54,197 bases of DNA from Legionellales bacterium (GTDB taxonomy: Bacteria; Pseudomonadota; Gammaproteobacteria; Legionellales; Legionellaceae): positions 4,813-59,009 of the forward strand of contig JAPLRK010000071.1 in assembly GCA_026399195.1 (NCBI GenBank), written 5' to 3'. Of the stretch, positions 20,594-31,950 are shown piece by piece; position 1 is the stretch's first letter, and each line of letters begins with the position of its first letter. Position numbers and translations under genes: made by a program. The notes beneath the pieces are model-generated. The model was not told the DNA's origin, ran no database searches, and saw only the letters and a program-made list of their open reading frames with translations.

Positions 20594-21337
20594 CTATTTT
20601 GGCTGCATCCGCAGCGCCCCATCTAATCGAATCACTTCCCCATTCATCATGCTATTTTCGATGAGATGAAGGGCCAAAGCCGCGAATTCCTCAGGGTGTC
20701 CAAAACGTTTGGGGAAAGGGATGGTGCCAGCCAAGCTCTGTTGGACATCTTGTGGCATATTGAGCAGGAGAGGTGTTGCAAATAATCCTGGGGCGATGGT
20801 ATTCACGCGGATCCCATATTGCGCAAGCTCCCGTGCCGCAGGGAGCGTCATGGAAACCACACCGCCTTTCGAGGCACTATAGGCCATTTGACCTATTTGC
20901 CCCTCAAATGCAGCAATTGACGCCGTAGTGATGATCACCCCACGTTCATTGGACTCCCCAAGGGGTTCCAACTGAGTCATCGCTGCTGAGACCACTCTCA
21001 TCACATTAAAAGTGCCCACCAAATTGACCTGAATCACCTGTTGAAAATCATCCAAAGGCATGGCCCCTTCTTTTCCGACCATGCGTCTGGCGGGTGCAAT
21101 CCCTGCACAATGGATGCATATTCGTGGCACCCCGATATTGGCTAGGGTTTTTTGCATCGCGTGCTCTACTTCGGAGGCAGAACTCACATCACAAGCAAAT
21201 GCATCGGTCAAAGGGGTGCTGAATTGCTTATCCCAAATGACCACTCGAACACCACGCCGATTGAGTGCCTCAACACAAGCCTTACCTATTCCTGAAGCGC
21301 CTCCGGTAACCAACGCCAATTGATTGTCCAACTCCAT
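20594..21337 (-). CDS. Short-chain dehydrogenase, 3-hydroxyacyl-CoA dehydrogenase type-2 (HSD10)-like
   Basis: This is a Rossmann-fold SDR of about 247 residues with ALVTGGASGIGKACVEAL at the N terminus and the catalytic YSASKGG. The segment HCAGIAPARRMVGKEGAMPL and the insertion around EPLGESNERGVIITTASIA are typical of HSD10-like enzymes. These act on 3-hydroxy-2-methylacyl-CoA in isoleucine and branched fatty-acid degradation. The end GEVIRLDGALRMQP also fits. Two adjacent ATGs exist (21340 and 21337); the AGGAGG sits better with the second. It follows the isochorismatase-family gene by a few bases. Confidence 0.85.
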   Translation of the reverse strand: MELDNQLALVTGGASGIGKACVEALNRRGVRVVIWDKQFSTPLTDAFACDVSSASEVEHAMQKTLANIGVPRICIHCAGIAPARRMVGKEGAMPLDDFQQVIQVNLVGTFNVMRVVSAAMTQLEPLGESNERGVIITTASIAAFEGQIGQMAYSASKGGVVSMTLPAARELAQYGIRVNTIAPGLFATPLLLNMPQDVQQSLAGTIPFPKRFGHPEEFAALALHLIENSMMNGEVIRLDGALRMQPK

Positions 21338-21345
21338 CATCCCTC

Positions 21346-21891
21346 CTAGGCAAAAAACGTTTGGCTTAAAGATTTGAACTCAGGGGTTCCTGCCTGCCCT
21401 ACCCACTCAAAAAACACCATTTCAGCCGTCACCAACTGAATTCCTGCTTGCTTCATCCGTTTTAACCCATAGCGATGGTCTACCTCATGACGACTGCTTA
21501 CCGCATCGGCAACTACAAACACATCAAAGCCCAAAGCATGCATGTCCATAGCCGTTTGTAATACACAGACATGAGTTTCTATACCCGCTAGAACAACCTG
21601 TTTTCGCCCCAAATCTTCCCAAAGAGAGATACTTTTAGGCTCTCGATAGCATGAGAAGTGCACTTTTTCAATCGAGGGAACGCCTTTCATAAGGACCTGC
21701 AATGACTCAACTGTTTTCCCAAGGCCTCTAGGATATTGCTCACTGACAAGCATTGGGACATCCATCGCCTTCACTAAACGCATAAGCCACTCACATCGTT
21801 GGACGAGTGCGGTGGCATTTAAAACCAATGGGGTTAATTTTTCTTGCACATCGACTAAAATGAACCCAGACTTGTCCTTGTCCAATAACAT
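21346..21891 (-). CDS. Isochorismatase-family cysteine hydrolase
   Basis: This 181-residue protein belongs to the isochorismatase-like (YcaC/nicotinamidase) superfamily. The catalytic Asp lies in SGFILVDVQEKLTPLV near the N terminus. Lys in SIEKVHFSCY is at the usual second site, and the nucleophile Cys lies in VLAGIETHVCVLQTAMDM. The enzymes hydrolyse amides or vinyl ethers, and the true substrate is open. A clear AAGGAGAT stands ahead of ATG 21891. It is 9 nt from rlmI. Confidence 0.85.
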   Translation of the reverse strand: MLLDKDKSGFILVDVQEKLTPLVLNATALVQRCEWLMRLVKAMDVPMLVSEQYPRGLGKTVESLQVLMKGVPSIEKVHFSCYREPKSISLWEDLGRKQVVLAGIETHVCVLQTAMDMHALGFDVFVVADAVSSRHEVDHRYGLKRMKQAGIQLVTAEMVFFEWVGQAGTPEFKSLSQTFFA

Positions 21892-21900
21892 ACCATCTCC

Positions 21901-23070
21901 TTATACAGCCAAAAGAATGGCTGTCAAATAGTGTCCTTCAGGGAATGCTGCAAGCGTCGGGTGACAACTTGCCGGGCCAAATACGCCCAAGAGACGAGCC
22001 ACTTTTCCAACAGCTTTCGCTTGTTGGCTCACCAATTCAGAGAACGCTTGGGATCCCAATGCAGATGAGCAATTGCAAGTCATCAGCAACGAACCTGGCC
22101 TCATTGATTTCATCACTTCTCGGTGTAAAAAGCGATAATAATTTTTCGCTTGTTGTATGTGGCGCATCGAAGGCGATAGCTTAGGAGGATCAAGAATAAT
22201 CAAGTCATAGTTGCCTGCTGTTTCAAGGTAGGTGCGAGCATCTCCTTCGATGAACTCAATCGTCTCTAGATGATTTAAGGCAGCATTTTGTTGGGCTTGC
22301 ACAATAGCCGCTGCCGAACTGTCAATGGCGGTCACCTTTGTAGCACCTGCACGTGCTGCATGTAACGCAAAACCCCCTGTATAGGTGTAAAGATCAAGCA
22401 CTCTTTTTCCACGGGCTATGTCCGCCACACGTTGATGATTATCACGTTGATCAAGAAATAAGCCTGTTTTTTGTGTGCTTGAAAAATCAATTTGATATCG
22501 AACACCTGCCTCCAGCACCTCTTCAGTACCGGACGGTTTTAAATCACTGCCTACTTTCCATCCGTCTTGCGAAAGAGACTTCGTTTGTTCAATCCAAACC
22601 AGGTGTGGTACCCCGACCACCTCCAAAATAATCTGGCTGATCACATCCTTGTGAGCCTGAACCCAATAGGCCGAACTAGAGACCACACAAGTTTGATGAA
22701 AACGATCCACCGTCAGCCCAGATAGCCCATCCCCCTCGCTATTGAATAGCCGGTAAGCATTGGTTGATTCATTAGGTAAACCGATGTTTTGACGAAGCAG
22801 TAAGGCTTGCTCTATCCGATAGAACAATAAGTTCTCCATGCTCCCCAATTGTGCCCATTCCTCTGCATAAGCCAGAAGACGCACGCGGTACATGGAATGT
22901 TCGTTATAAACGCCAACGCCAATGAGATCTCCCCCTAAAGAAGAGATCTCAACCAGATCACCCGTGCCAAAATGCCCTGTTTGTCTTGCAACAGCCTTTG
23001 GGAAAATCCATGGATGACCTCGTCGCACAGCGCCCAGTTTATCTTGATGCAAATAGATAGCGTTTTTCAT
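21901..23070 (-). CDS. rlmI: 23S rRNA (cytosine-5-)-methyltransferase RlmI-like
   Basis: I place the start at ATG 23070 (MKNAIYLHQDKLGAVRRGHP). This gives 389 residues, near the 396 of E. coli RlmI; the frame is open further upstream but overlaps the previous gene. The N-terminal PUA domain covers about residues 5-90. The class I methyltransferase domain shows VLDLYTYTGGFALHAARAGA (SAM motif I) and LIILDPPKLSPSM (motif IV). In E. coli the enzyme methylates C1962 of 23S rRNA. Its start is one base after the stop of the outer-membrane protein gene. Confidence 0.9.
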   Translation of the reverse strand: MKNAIYLHQDKLGAVRRGHPWIFPKAVARQTGHFGTGDLVEISSLGGDLIGVGVYNEHSMYRVRLLAYAEEWAQLGSMENLLFYRIEQALLLRQNIGLPNESTNAYRLFNSEGDGLSGLTVDRFHQTCVVSSSAYWVQAHKDVISQIILEVVGVPHLVWIEQTKSLSQDGWKVGSDLKPSGTEEVLEAGVRYQIDFSSTQKTGLFLDQRDNHQRVADIARGKRVLDLYTYTGGFALHAARAGATKVTAIDSSAAAIVQAQQNAALNHLETIEFIEGDARTYLETAGNYDLIILDPPKLSPSMRHIQQAKNYYRFLHREVMKSMRPGSLLMTCNCSSALGSQAFSELVSQQAKAVGKVARLLGVFGPASCHPTLAAFPEGHYLTAILLAV

Positions 23071-23071
23071 A

Positions 23072-23974
23072 TCAAAAGTAATAATTAAAGGCGAGAGTGT
23101 ACGACGTGAATTGACTCGACGGCGGACCCGAAGCTGAAAACCAAACACCCCCAATGATCCCAAAATTGGGTGAAAAATTATATTCAAGAGCTGGGGCCAA
23201 GGAAAGTTGTTCGCCCCCTTTGCCGGCAAGGCTATCCACCGTACCGCCAGGGGTGAATCCTGGATTGCCAATAAAGCCAACACCCCCACTCCAAACATAT
23301 AATGCTTCAACAACAGGTACCCAATTTTGAGTGAGAGTGTACTCAAAAGCGAGATCAGCTGAATAACCATTTCCTAATCGAACGTTACCCTCTGTGACGG
23401 GATTCCCTCCAAATGTATTCACCCCCTTCACATGAACAGATGAATAGGATGCACCCACCAAACTCAATCGAGTCCGTAAATAATGCCCACCTTTTATTTC
23501 GGAAAGATCTTGAAAATTAAAAGCCAGTAACGTTTGATACGATCCAAGCCCAGTTTGGTCCACTCCAAACAATTGTGGATCCAAAAGCTCATATTGCCCC
23601 ACAGGGAAAACTTGCTGAAAAACAACCCTCAAATTGGGCATAACCCCATGCTCTTTTTGCCGAAACACTTGAAAGCCAAGCCCTAAACTTGCGTCTCCTA
23701 TAGCACTTGCTTGACGTCCGTTGCTCCAATTGGCATCAAATGGGGTTGCAACTTGAATATCCATAAAATCCGTTAGACCGGCGGTAATGACAGGGGTCAC
23801 CTCGAGGTTACGATAAGCTCCCGAATAAAGAGAATAAAAAAAATAGGGCTCAATATTGACGTGATGTTTTGGAATGGTTTTACCATTAGGCGCAAGCAAA
23901 GGACCTGTCATCCACGGAGAAGCGATGGCCAAATTGGTCATTAGAAATAACAACAAACCTCTGAGAACGATCAT
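23072..23974 (-). CDS. Outer-membrane beta-barrel protein (MetA-pathway phenol degradation-like)
   Basis: I chose ATG 23974 because it begins a clean signal peptide, MIVLRGLLLFLMTNLAIAS, followed by SPWMTGPLLAPNG; the frame upstream adds 41 non-signal residues. The mature protein of about 280 residues alternates polar and aromatic residues. It ends in a phenylalanine after NYYF, the C-terminal signature of outer-membrane barrels. The overall look is that of the COG4313/Phenol_MetA_deg group of putative outer-membrane channels. Its substrate is unknown. It opens the operon with rlmI. Confidence 0.7.
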   Translation of the reverse strand: MIVLRGLLLFLMTNLAIASPWMTGPLLAPNGKTIPKHHVNIEPYFFYSLYSGAYRNLEVTPVITAGLTDFMDIQVATPFDANWSNGRQASAIGDASLGLGFQVFRQKEHGVMPNLRVVFQQVFPVGQYELLDPQLFGVDQTGLGSYQTLLAFNFQDLSEIKGGHYLRTRLSLVGASYSSVHVKGVNTFGGNPVTEGNVRLGNGYSADLAFEYTLTQNWVPVVEALYVWSGGVGFIGNPGFTPGGTVDSLAGKGGEQLSLAPALEYNFSPNFGIIGGVWFSASGPPSSQFTSYTLAFNYYF

Positions 23975-24118
23975 AACGACACCTATATAGATCTTAAAAT
24001 TTCTAGGGGGGAGCGTATCATATCGCCAATGCTCACCTATGGCAAAAAAAAATAACAAACTCTGTGAATTTCTTATCTCAATTCGTGCTAGCATCATGCT
24101 TTTTCATTGGGGAAAAAC

Positions 24119-25069
24119 ATGTGGTTTAACAATGCGCTGATCTATCACTATGAGCTCGACTCGAGCTGCGATTTACCAACCTCCTTAGACTCCGAATCCC
24201 TCAAACCATGCCCTCCCCATGCTCGATTTATTTATGGCTGGCTACCAGTACAAAATGAGCACCTCGCGCATGAAACAGCCGCATGCTCCCTCATTTGTAT
24301 GGGAAAAGAAGAGCGCATATTGCCTCGTGGTGTGATTCAACAATTACTGGAGGAGCGGATTCTCGTATTAGAGACCGAACGAGGGCAAGAAGTCCGACGC
24401 TCTGAGCGTTCACAAATGGCCGAAGAATTGGAGTTTGAGTTATTGCCCAAATCCTTTTGCTTGCAAAAACGTCTCCCCGCCATTTTAGATACGTTGACAA
24501 ACCGTCTGATCATCAATACCGCCAGCCAAGCCCAGGCTTCTCAACTGATGACTTTATTACGGAAATCAATCCCTTCGATTCGAATCACACCCGTCAATTA
24601 TATAGAACAGATGAGCCTCCGTTTTGCCAGTTGGATTAACAACCCATCCCTTCTCCCATCCTCCTTTCAATTGGCATCTGACTGCCTATTGTTTTCATTA
24701 GACGATGAGAGAAAACGATTTACTTGCAAAGGATATGAATTGCCTGCCGAAGAAATTGTCACTTTACTTTCCCAAGGGTTGGCAGCCGCAGAACTTTCCA
24801 TTATCTGGAATGAACGCATTCAATTTACCCTCACCCAAGATTTAACCTTCAAAAGAATCAAATGCCTAGACTACCTCACCGATGAATTCCAAGAAATCCA
24901 CGAACTCAAAGATCCCCTATTAGAACAAGACGCCTCTCTCACCTTACTGGCAGGAGAGCTTCGCGGGTTAATCAATGATGTGGTTTCAGAGCTTGGAGAA
25001 GACTCAGCAATGACTCACATGCCACCGCCACCTATCAGAAGTCAGGAAAGTCTCTCAGTAGGATCCTAA
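24119..25069 (+). CDS. rdgC: Recombination-associated protein RdgC
   Basis: This protein of 316 residues starts MWFNNALIYHYEL at ATG 24119 with GGGGA just upstream. A TTG four codons earlier is less likely. RdgC is a ring-shaped DNA-binding protein that counters RecA loading, and enteric homologues have about 303 residues. The FIYGWLPV segment, LPRGVIQQLLEERILVLE and the ITPVNYIEQMSLRFASWINN stretch fit the family. A charged C-terminal extension ends in a proline run. It diverges from the outer-membrane protein gene and ends at a strong hairpin. Confidence 0.9.
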   Translation: MWFNNALIYHYELDSSCDLPTSLDSESLKPCPPHARFIYGWLPVQNEHLAHETAACSLICMGKEERILPRGVIQQLLEERILVLETERGQEVRRSERSQMAEELEFELLPKSFCLQKRLPAILDTLTNRLIINTASQAQASQLMTLLRKSIPSIRITPVNYIEQMSLRFASWINNPSLLPSSFQLASDCLLFSLDDERKRFTCKGYELPAEEIVTLLSQGLAAAELSIIWNERIQFTLTQDLTFKRIKCLDYLTDEFQEIHELKDPLLEQDASLTLLAGELRGLINDVVSELGEDSAMTHMPPPPIRSQESLSVGS

Positions 25070-25075
25070 GAAGCG

Positions 25076-25104
25076 GGATCGGGAGCGAATTTCGCTCCCG
25101 ATCC
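25076..25104. terminator. Bidirectional hairpin between rdgC and bamD
   Basis: GGATCGGGAGCGAA at 25076-25089 pairs with its exact reverse complement at 25091-25104, with one base between the arms. The genes on both sides point towards it. No long T run follows in either direction, so it may be a weak intrinsic terminator or an mRNA 3' stabiliser. Confidence 0.7.
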
Positions 25105-25109
25105 TAACC

Positions 25110-25889
25110 TCAACGCGCTTGTTTGATAAGCAATGGACTATGATAAGTTGCCTGATATATAGCTGCGGCATCATTGGCGGCGCTCTGAAGACCGAGCGCC
25201 ATATTCGCCTGATAGAGCACAATCAACGCTGGCTTTACACTTGGCGCCTGTGGATAGGTTTTAATCAAAAAGCTTGCTCGCTCGGCTGATGCCACAAAAC
25301 GACCACGCTCATAATAATAAGTTGCCGCGTTTAACTCCCGCTTTGCAAACTCATTTCGCAAATAAATCATGCGCTGCAGAGCATTGGCTTTATACTTGCT
25401 CTCTGGGAATTTTTGCACCAAGGTTGCAAAATCAGAGTAGGCCTGAGATTGCGTGCCTGGATCACGCCAAGACTCATCAACTTTCAAAAGATGGGCCATG
25501 GTACCGCGGCTTTGTTGAAAATTGGCCAAACCCTTCATGTAATAGGCGTAATCAACCCGTGGTGCGCGGGGATAAAGACGAATAAAACGCTCGGCAGTAG
25601 CCGCAGTAGATGGATTATCTCCTTTTTTATAATACGCATAGATTAAGGTCAACTCGGCTTGTTCCGCATAATCGTTAAAAGGATACATTGTCTCTAAGGC
25701 TTCCAACCGTTTGATGGCCGGGGTATATTGGTCTTTTGCCATCGCGTCTTTGGATTCTTTATAGAGCTGCTCAGCACTCACCCCTTGGAATGGATTGTAG
25801 GTATCATCATCGTCCTTTCCGAACCATTTTTTGCACGCGGACGCTGATATAACCAAAAGAACCAAAAGCAAAACTTTAAGCGACTTCAT
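25110..25889 (-). CDS. bamD: Outer membrane protein assembly factor BamD
   Basis: This 259-residue lipoprotein has a signal peptide ending in the lipobox ASAC (Cys at about residue 19). BamD is the essential TPR lipoprotein of the BAM complex that inserts barrels in the outer membrane; E. coli BamD has 245 residues. Five TPR-like repeats can be traced: [59 protein letters not shown], then [20 protein letters not shown] and [25 protein letters not shown] lies upstream of ATG 25889. It diverges from tRNA-Ser across a short shared promoter region. Confidence 0.95.
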   Translation of the reverse strand: MKSLKVLLLVLLVISASACKKWFGKDDDDTYNPFQGVSAEQLYKESKDAMAKDQYTPAIKRLEALETMYPFNDYAEQAELTLIYAYYKKGDNPSTAATAERFIRLYPRAPRVDYAYYMKGLANFQQSRGTMAHLLKVDESWRDPGTQSQAYSDFATLVQKFPESKYKANALQRMIYLRNEFAKRELNAATYYYERGRFVASAERASFLIKTYPQAPSVKPALIVLYQANMALGLQSAANDAAAIYQATYHSPLLIKQAR

Positions 25890-25916
25890 TTTACATCCTT
25901 AATTTTAAAATTCCTG

Positions 25917-25945
25917 TTGCAACCCGGCTTGGGTTGATATATATT
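25917..25945 (+). promoter_or_regulatory. Likely sigma-70 promoter of tRNA-Ser
   Basis: TTGCAA at 25917, a 17-nt spacer and TATATT at 25940-25945 end 7 nt before the mature tRNA. The spacer holds an inverted repeat, CAACCC-GGCTT-GGGTTG at 25920-25936, which is unusual for a tRNA promoter and may be an operator. Confidence 0.5.
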
Positions 25946-25952
25946 CCGCCGT

Positions 25953-26040
25953 GGAGAGATGGCAGAGCGGTCGAATGCGGCGGTCTTGAAAACCGTTGAA
26001 GGGCAACCTTCCCAGGGTTCGAATCCCTGTCTCTCCGCCA
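25953..26040 (+). tRNA. tRNA-Ser (anticodon UGA)
   Basis: This 88-nt gene includes an encoded CCA end. The acceptor GGAGAGA pairs with TCTCTCC. The anticodon arm is CGGTC-TTGAAAA-CCG with anticodon TGA. A long variable arm, GAAGGGCAACCTTC, marks a class II tRNA, and the T arm is CAGGGTTCGAATCCCTG. It reads UCN serine codons, mainly UCA. It lies between bamD and kdsA and converges on kdsA, 7 nt from its stop codon. Confidence 0.97.
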
Positions 26041-26047
26041 AAAACCA

Positions 26048-28984
<2,937 letters not shown>

Positions 28985-28992
28985 ACGTCCTC

Positions 28993-30201
28993 CTAAATGA
29001 TCTCTAACAAATGACCTAATTTGTCTTGCTTGGTCATTAAGTAGGCACGATTTTCGTGAGTAGGCTCAACCGCCAATCCAATACGAGAACTGACATGGAT
29101 GCCATATTGCCTCATTGCCGAAACTTTCATGGGATTATTGGTCAATAACCTGACCTCATGAATGCCCAAATATTTCAAAATTTGATATGCCACAGCATAA
29201 TCACGAGAATCCACGGGTAAACCAAGTTCAACATTCGCCTCTACGGTATCAAAACCTTGTTCTTGCAATGCATAGGCTTTTAATTTATTAGCCAACCCAA
29301 TACCACGCCCTTCTTGTCGCAAGTAAATTAAAATACCACCTTCAGCCCCAAGTAAGTTCAAAGATTGCTGAAGTTGCGATCCACAGTCACATTTACAAGA
29401 TCCAAACACATCGCCAGTAATGCACTCTGAATGAATCCGTACCAATGGCACTTGATTGGGGAACTTGGGTTCTTTCACCAACACAAAATGCTCTGAATCA
29501 TCCAGCTGATTCGCAAACACGGTCATCATGAAGTCACCCTGTTGCTGTAAAGGGATCCGAGAAGTTGCCATCGCTTCAACCAAAGTTTCATGGCAGATGC
29601 GGTAGTGAATCAAATCTTTGATGGTCACGATGGGAATGGCATGGCGCTCTGAAAACGCCTTTAAATCGTCGTGTCGACTCATCGTGCCATCGTCGTTGAT
29701 GATTTCACAAATGACCGCTGCGGGCGTTAACCCTGCCAGACGCACCAAATCAACCGAGCCCTCTGTTTGACCACCCCTCTTTAAAACGCCGGCCGATAGC
29801 GCCCGCAAAGGAAAGATATGGCCAGGTGAAATAACATCTTCTGGACCACTGTTAGGGTCAATGGCCACTTGAATGGTCCTCGCCCTGTCAGCCGCAGAAA
29901 TGCCCGTGGTCACGCCTGTAGCTGATTCGATTGACACGGTGAAAGCAGTACCATAAGGCGAGCGATTATGGCTGGCCATCATCGGGAGGGCCAACTTATT
30001 AATGAGGGCGTCCTGCATGGGCAAGCAAATCAGGCCTCGACCAAAGCACGACATAAAATTGATGGATTCTGCCGTGACATGCGCTGCCGCAATCACCAAA
30101 TCACCCTCGTTTTCTCTGTCCTCATCATCTACCAATATCACCATACGACCGGCTTTAAGTTCGGTGATAGCCAGCTGAATACTGGCAAAACGATCTGTCA
30201 T
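28993..30201 (-). CDS. ribBA: Bifunctional DHBP synthase / GTP cyclohydrolase II
   Basis: This 402-residue fusion has an N-terminal RibB domain (about residues 1-205) with VDDEDRENEGDLVIAA, the metal-binding Glu loop, and a SRHDDL segment. The C-terminal RibA domain has the zinc cysteines in GDVFGSCKCDCGSQL and the catalytic LRQEGRGIGLANKLKAYALQ. Both active sites look intact, unlike some proteobacterial RibBA proteins whose RibA half is degenerate. It catalyses the two entry steps of riboflavin synthesis. GAGG stands upstream of the start in a 52-bp gap after ribE. Confidence 0.95.
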   Translation of the reverse strand: MTDRFASIQLAITELKAGRMVILVDDEDRENEGDLVIAAAHVTAESINFMSCFGRGLICLPMQDALINKLALPMMASHNRSPYGTAFTVSIESATGVTTGISAADRARTIQVAIDPNSGPEDVISPGHIFPLRALSAGVLKRGGQTEGSVDLVRLAGLTPAAVICEIINDDGTMSRHDDLKAFSERHAIPIVTIKDLIHYRICHETLVEAMATSRIPLQQQGDFMMTVFANQLDDSEHFVLVKEPKFPNQVPLVRIHSECITGDVFGSCKCDCGSQLQQSLNLLGAEGGILIYLRQEGRGIGLANKLKAYALQEQGFDTVEANVELGLPVDSRDYAVAYQILKYLGIHEVRLLTNNPMKVSAMRQYGIHVSSRIGLAVEPTHENRAYLMTKQDKLGHLLEII

Positions 30202-30253
30202 TATTTAAACCTCTATACACTGGCCTAAGGTGAGCCTACCGGCGCGAAGTATA

Positions 30254-30850
30254 TCACACATTGGCTGAAGACTTAAGCTGATGAGCCACAATCCTTGCGA
30301 TATAATCAAATTCAACATTGATACGCCTCCCTTCACGCCATTGAGCAAGCGTTGTGACTTGCAACGTATGTGGCACAAGCATCACGTGCACACACCCATC
30401 AACCACCTCGTTCATGGTCAAACTCACACCGTCTAGGGTGATACTCCCTTTGGATAAAAGATAGGGCTGGTGTGACCTCAGAAATCCACCCACCTTTATC
30501 AGAAGAAATTCCCCTTTTGATGCAATCGATGTCACAAGCGCCGTTGTATCCACATGCCCACTCACATAATGACCGCCAAAGCGACTTGTTGAACTCATCG
30601 CGCGCTCTAAATTAACCTCATCCCCCACGGAGAGTTCGCCCAAAGTGGTGAGCTGCAGTGTTTCAGGAGAAACATCAAAAGCGAGCCTGCATGTATCATC
30701 GACCAAGAGCGTCAAACAAACGCCATTCACTGAAATGCTTTCCCCCACTTGTAATTCAACAAAGGGGGTCTCAATCAGCAGACGATGGGCACTACCTGCA
30801 GAAACGTTGGACAAAATCTTCCCTTTCGTTTCAATCAAGCCAGTGAACAT
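30254..30850 (-). CDS. ribE: Riboflavin synthase alpha chain
   Basis: This protein of 198 residues starts at the family-typical MFTGLIETKGKI (ATG 30850); six upstream codons belong to the open frame only. Two lumazine-binding repeats are visible, the second beginning near FGGHYVSGHVDTTALV. The SISVNGVCLTL and GSITLDGVSLTMNEV pair shows the internal duplication. It dismutates two lumazines to riboflavin. It overlaps the end of ribD by 16 nt. Confidence 0.95.
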   Translation of the reverse strand: MFTGLIETKGKILSNVSAGSAHRLLIETPFVELQVGESISVNGVCLTLLVDDTCRLAFDVSPETLQLTTLGELSVGDEVNLERAMSSTSRFGGHYVSGHVDTTALVTSIASKGEFLLIKVGGFLRSHQPYLLSKGSITLDGVSLTMNEVVDGCVHVMLVPHTLQVTTLAQWREGRRINVEFDYIARIVAHQLKSSANV

Positions 30851-31911
30851 ATATCCTCCAAATGCCACTCAAAAGAGGCCAGCAAATTATCGCCCATGGC
30901 CCGGTATGACACATGGTTTGCTTGCTCAAAGAGCCCAGATCCATGATAAGCAGGCAGAGCTCCATCGCCTAACACTCGAGGAACGATATAAAGATATGTT
31001 TTATTCACGCATCTCGCTTGATGCAATGCTGAAAATAGGGTCCCGCCGGCTTCAACCCAGACATCGTGATAACCTAATTGACCCAAATGTTGGATAAGGG
31101 CATCGAGGGAAAGTAACCCTGCAGTGACAGGCATTGGGTAAAAAGAGGTGTTCGGCAAGGGGCTTGGTCTGGGAAGATGTTCCTCATAATAAAGATGACA
31201 ATGACTCGCCGTTGTGAAGATATTTGATTTGGGATGAGGGAAATCACGGCCCACAATGACGGCCACAGGTTTTGATAGCGATTGTTCCGTTAGGCGCACA
31301 TTAAGCAACGGATCATCTTGTTGAATGGTGCGGGCCGTTGTCAATATCACATCACTGCGAAGGCGCGATTGATGAGTGAATTGTGCACACAACTCGTTAG
31401 ATAGCGAGATTCGCTCACCGCCCATACCCGCAATTTTACCATCCAAGCTTTGCGCCAGCTTCACGGTAACCCATGGTCTTCTCGTCAAAGTCCAATGACG
31501 ATAACTCTGATAAAAATCATCGATAGCTTTCAAAGGATGATGCAGCACCTCAATACCGTGTGCCCTTAACAAAGCTGGTGTATCATTTGCCATCACCAAA
31601 GGATTGGGATCTTTATAGGCATACACCACTTTTTTAACCCCATAGGCCAGAATCGCATCAACACAGGGCGGCGTTTTTCCCCAATGATTACAGGGCTCAA
31701 GCGTTACATATAAGGTGAGATCTGATATATTTTGAGGAAGTTTATCCAAAAGAAGGCGCTCTGCATGAGCGGTTCCTGCGCCACGATGCCAAGTTTGTGC
31801 TATAATGTGTCCATTTTGGACTGCAACCGCACCGACACTTGGGTTTGGCGAACACAAGCCTCGGCCAAGCCATGCTTGATCCAGGGCTGCGAGTAAAAAC
31901 TGTTCATGCAT
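30835..31911 (-). CDS. ribD: Bifunctional pyrimidine deaminase/reductase RibD
   Basis: This 358-residue protein (E. coli 367) performs steps 2 and 3 of riboflavin synthesis. The N-terminal cytidine-deaminase-like domain has the zinc motif GTAHAERLLLDKL and LEPCNHWGKTPPCVDAIL. The C-terminal reductase domain starts near PWVTVKLAQSLDGKIAGMG and has DVWVEAGGTLFSALHQ. It is the first gene of a minus-strand run ribD-ribE-ribBA-ribH-pyrG-kdsA. The 39-bp gap to the next gene has no room for an FMN riboswitch. Confidence 0.95.
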   Translation of the reverse strand: MHEQFLLAALDQAWLGRGLCSPNPSVGAVAVQNGHIIAQTWHRGAGTAHAERLLLDKLPQNISDLTLYVTLEPCNHWGKTPPCVDAILAYGVKKVVYAYKDPNPLVMANDTPALLRAHGIEVLHHPLKAIDDFYQSYRHWTLTRRPWVTVKLAQSLDGKIAGMGGERISLSNELCAQFTHQSRLRSDVILTTARTIQQDDPLLNVRLTEQSLSKPVAVIVGRDFPHPKSNIFTTASHCHLYYEEHLPRPSPLPNTSFYPMPVTAGLLSLDALIQHLGQLGYHDVWVEAGGTLFSALHQARCVNKTYLYIVPRVLGDGALPAYHGSGLFEQANHVSYRAMGDNLLASFEWHLEDICSLA

Positions 31912-31950
31912 CAGGCAACCACCTCACAAAAAATGCGACTATGATAACAA

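Noticed and set aside
23071-23370. 100-codon N-terminal extension of the rlmI frame
   Set aside because: It lies inside the outer-membrane protein gene in another frame, and RlmI proteins start at the MKNA position.
30202-31950. FMN riboswitch for the rib genes
   Set aside because: The gaps are 52 and 39 bp and show no RFN-like conserved boxes.
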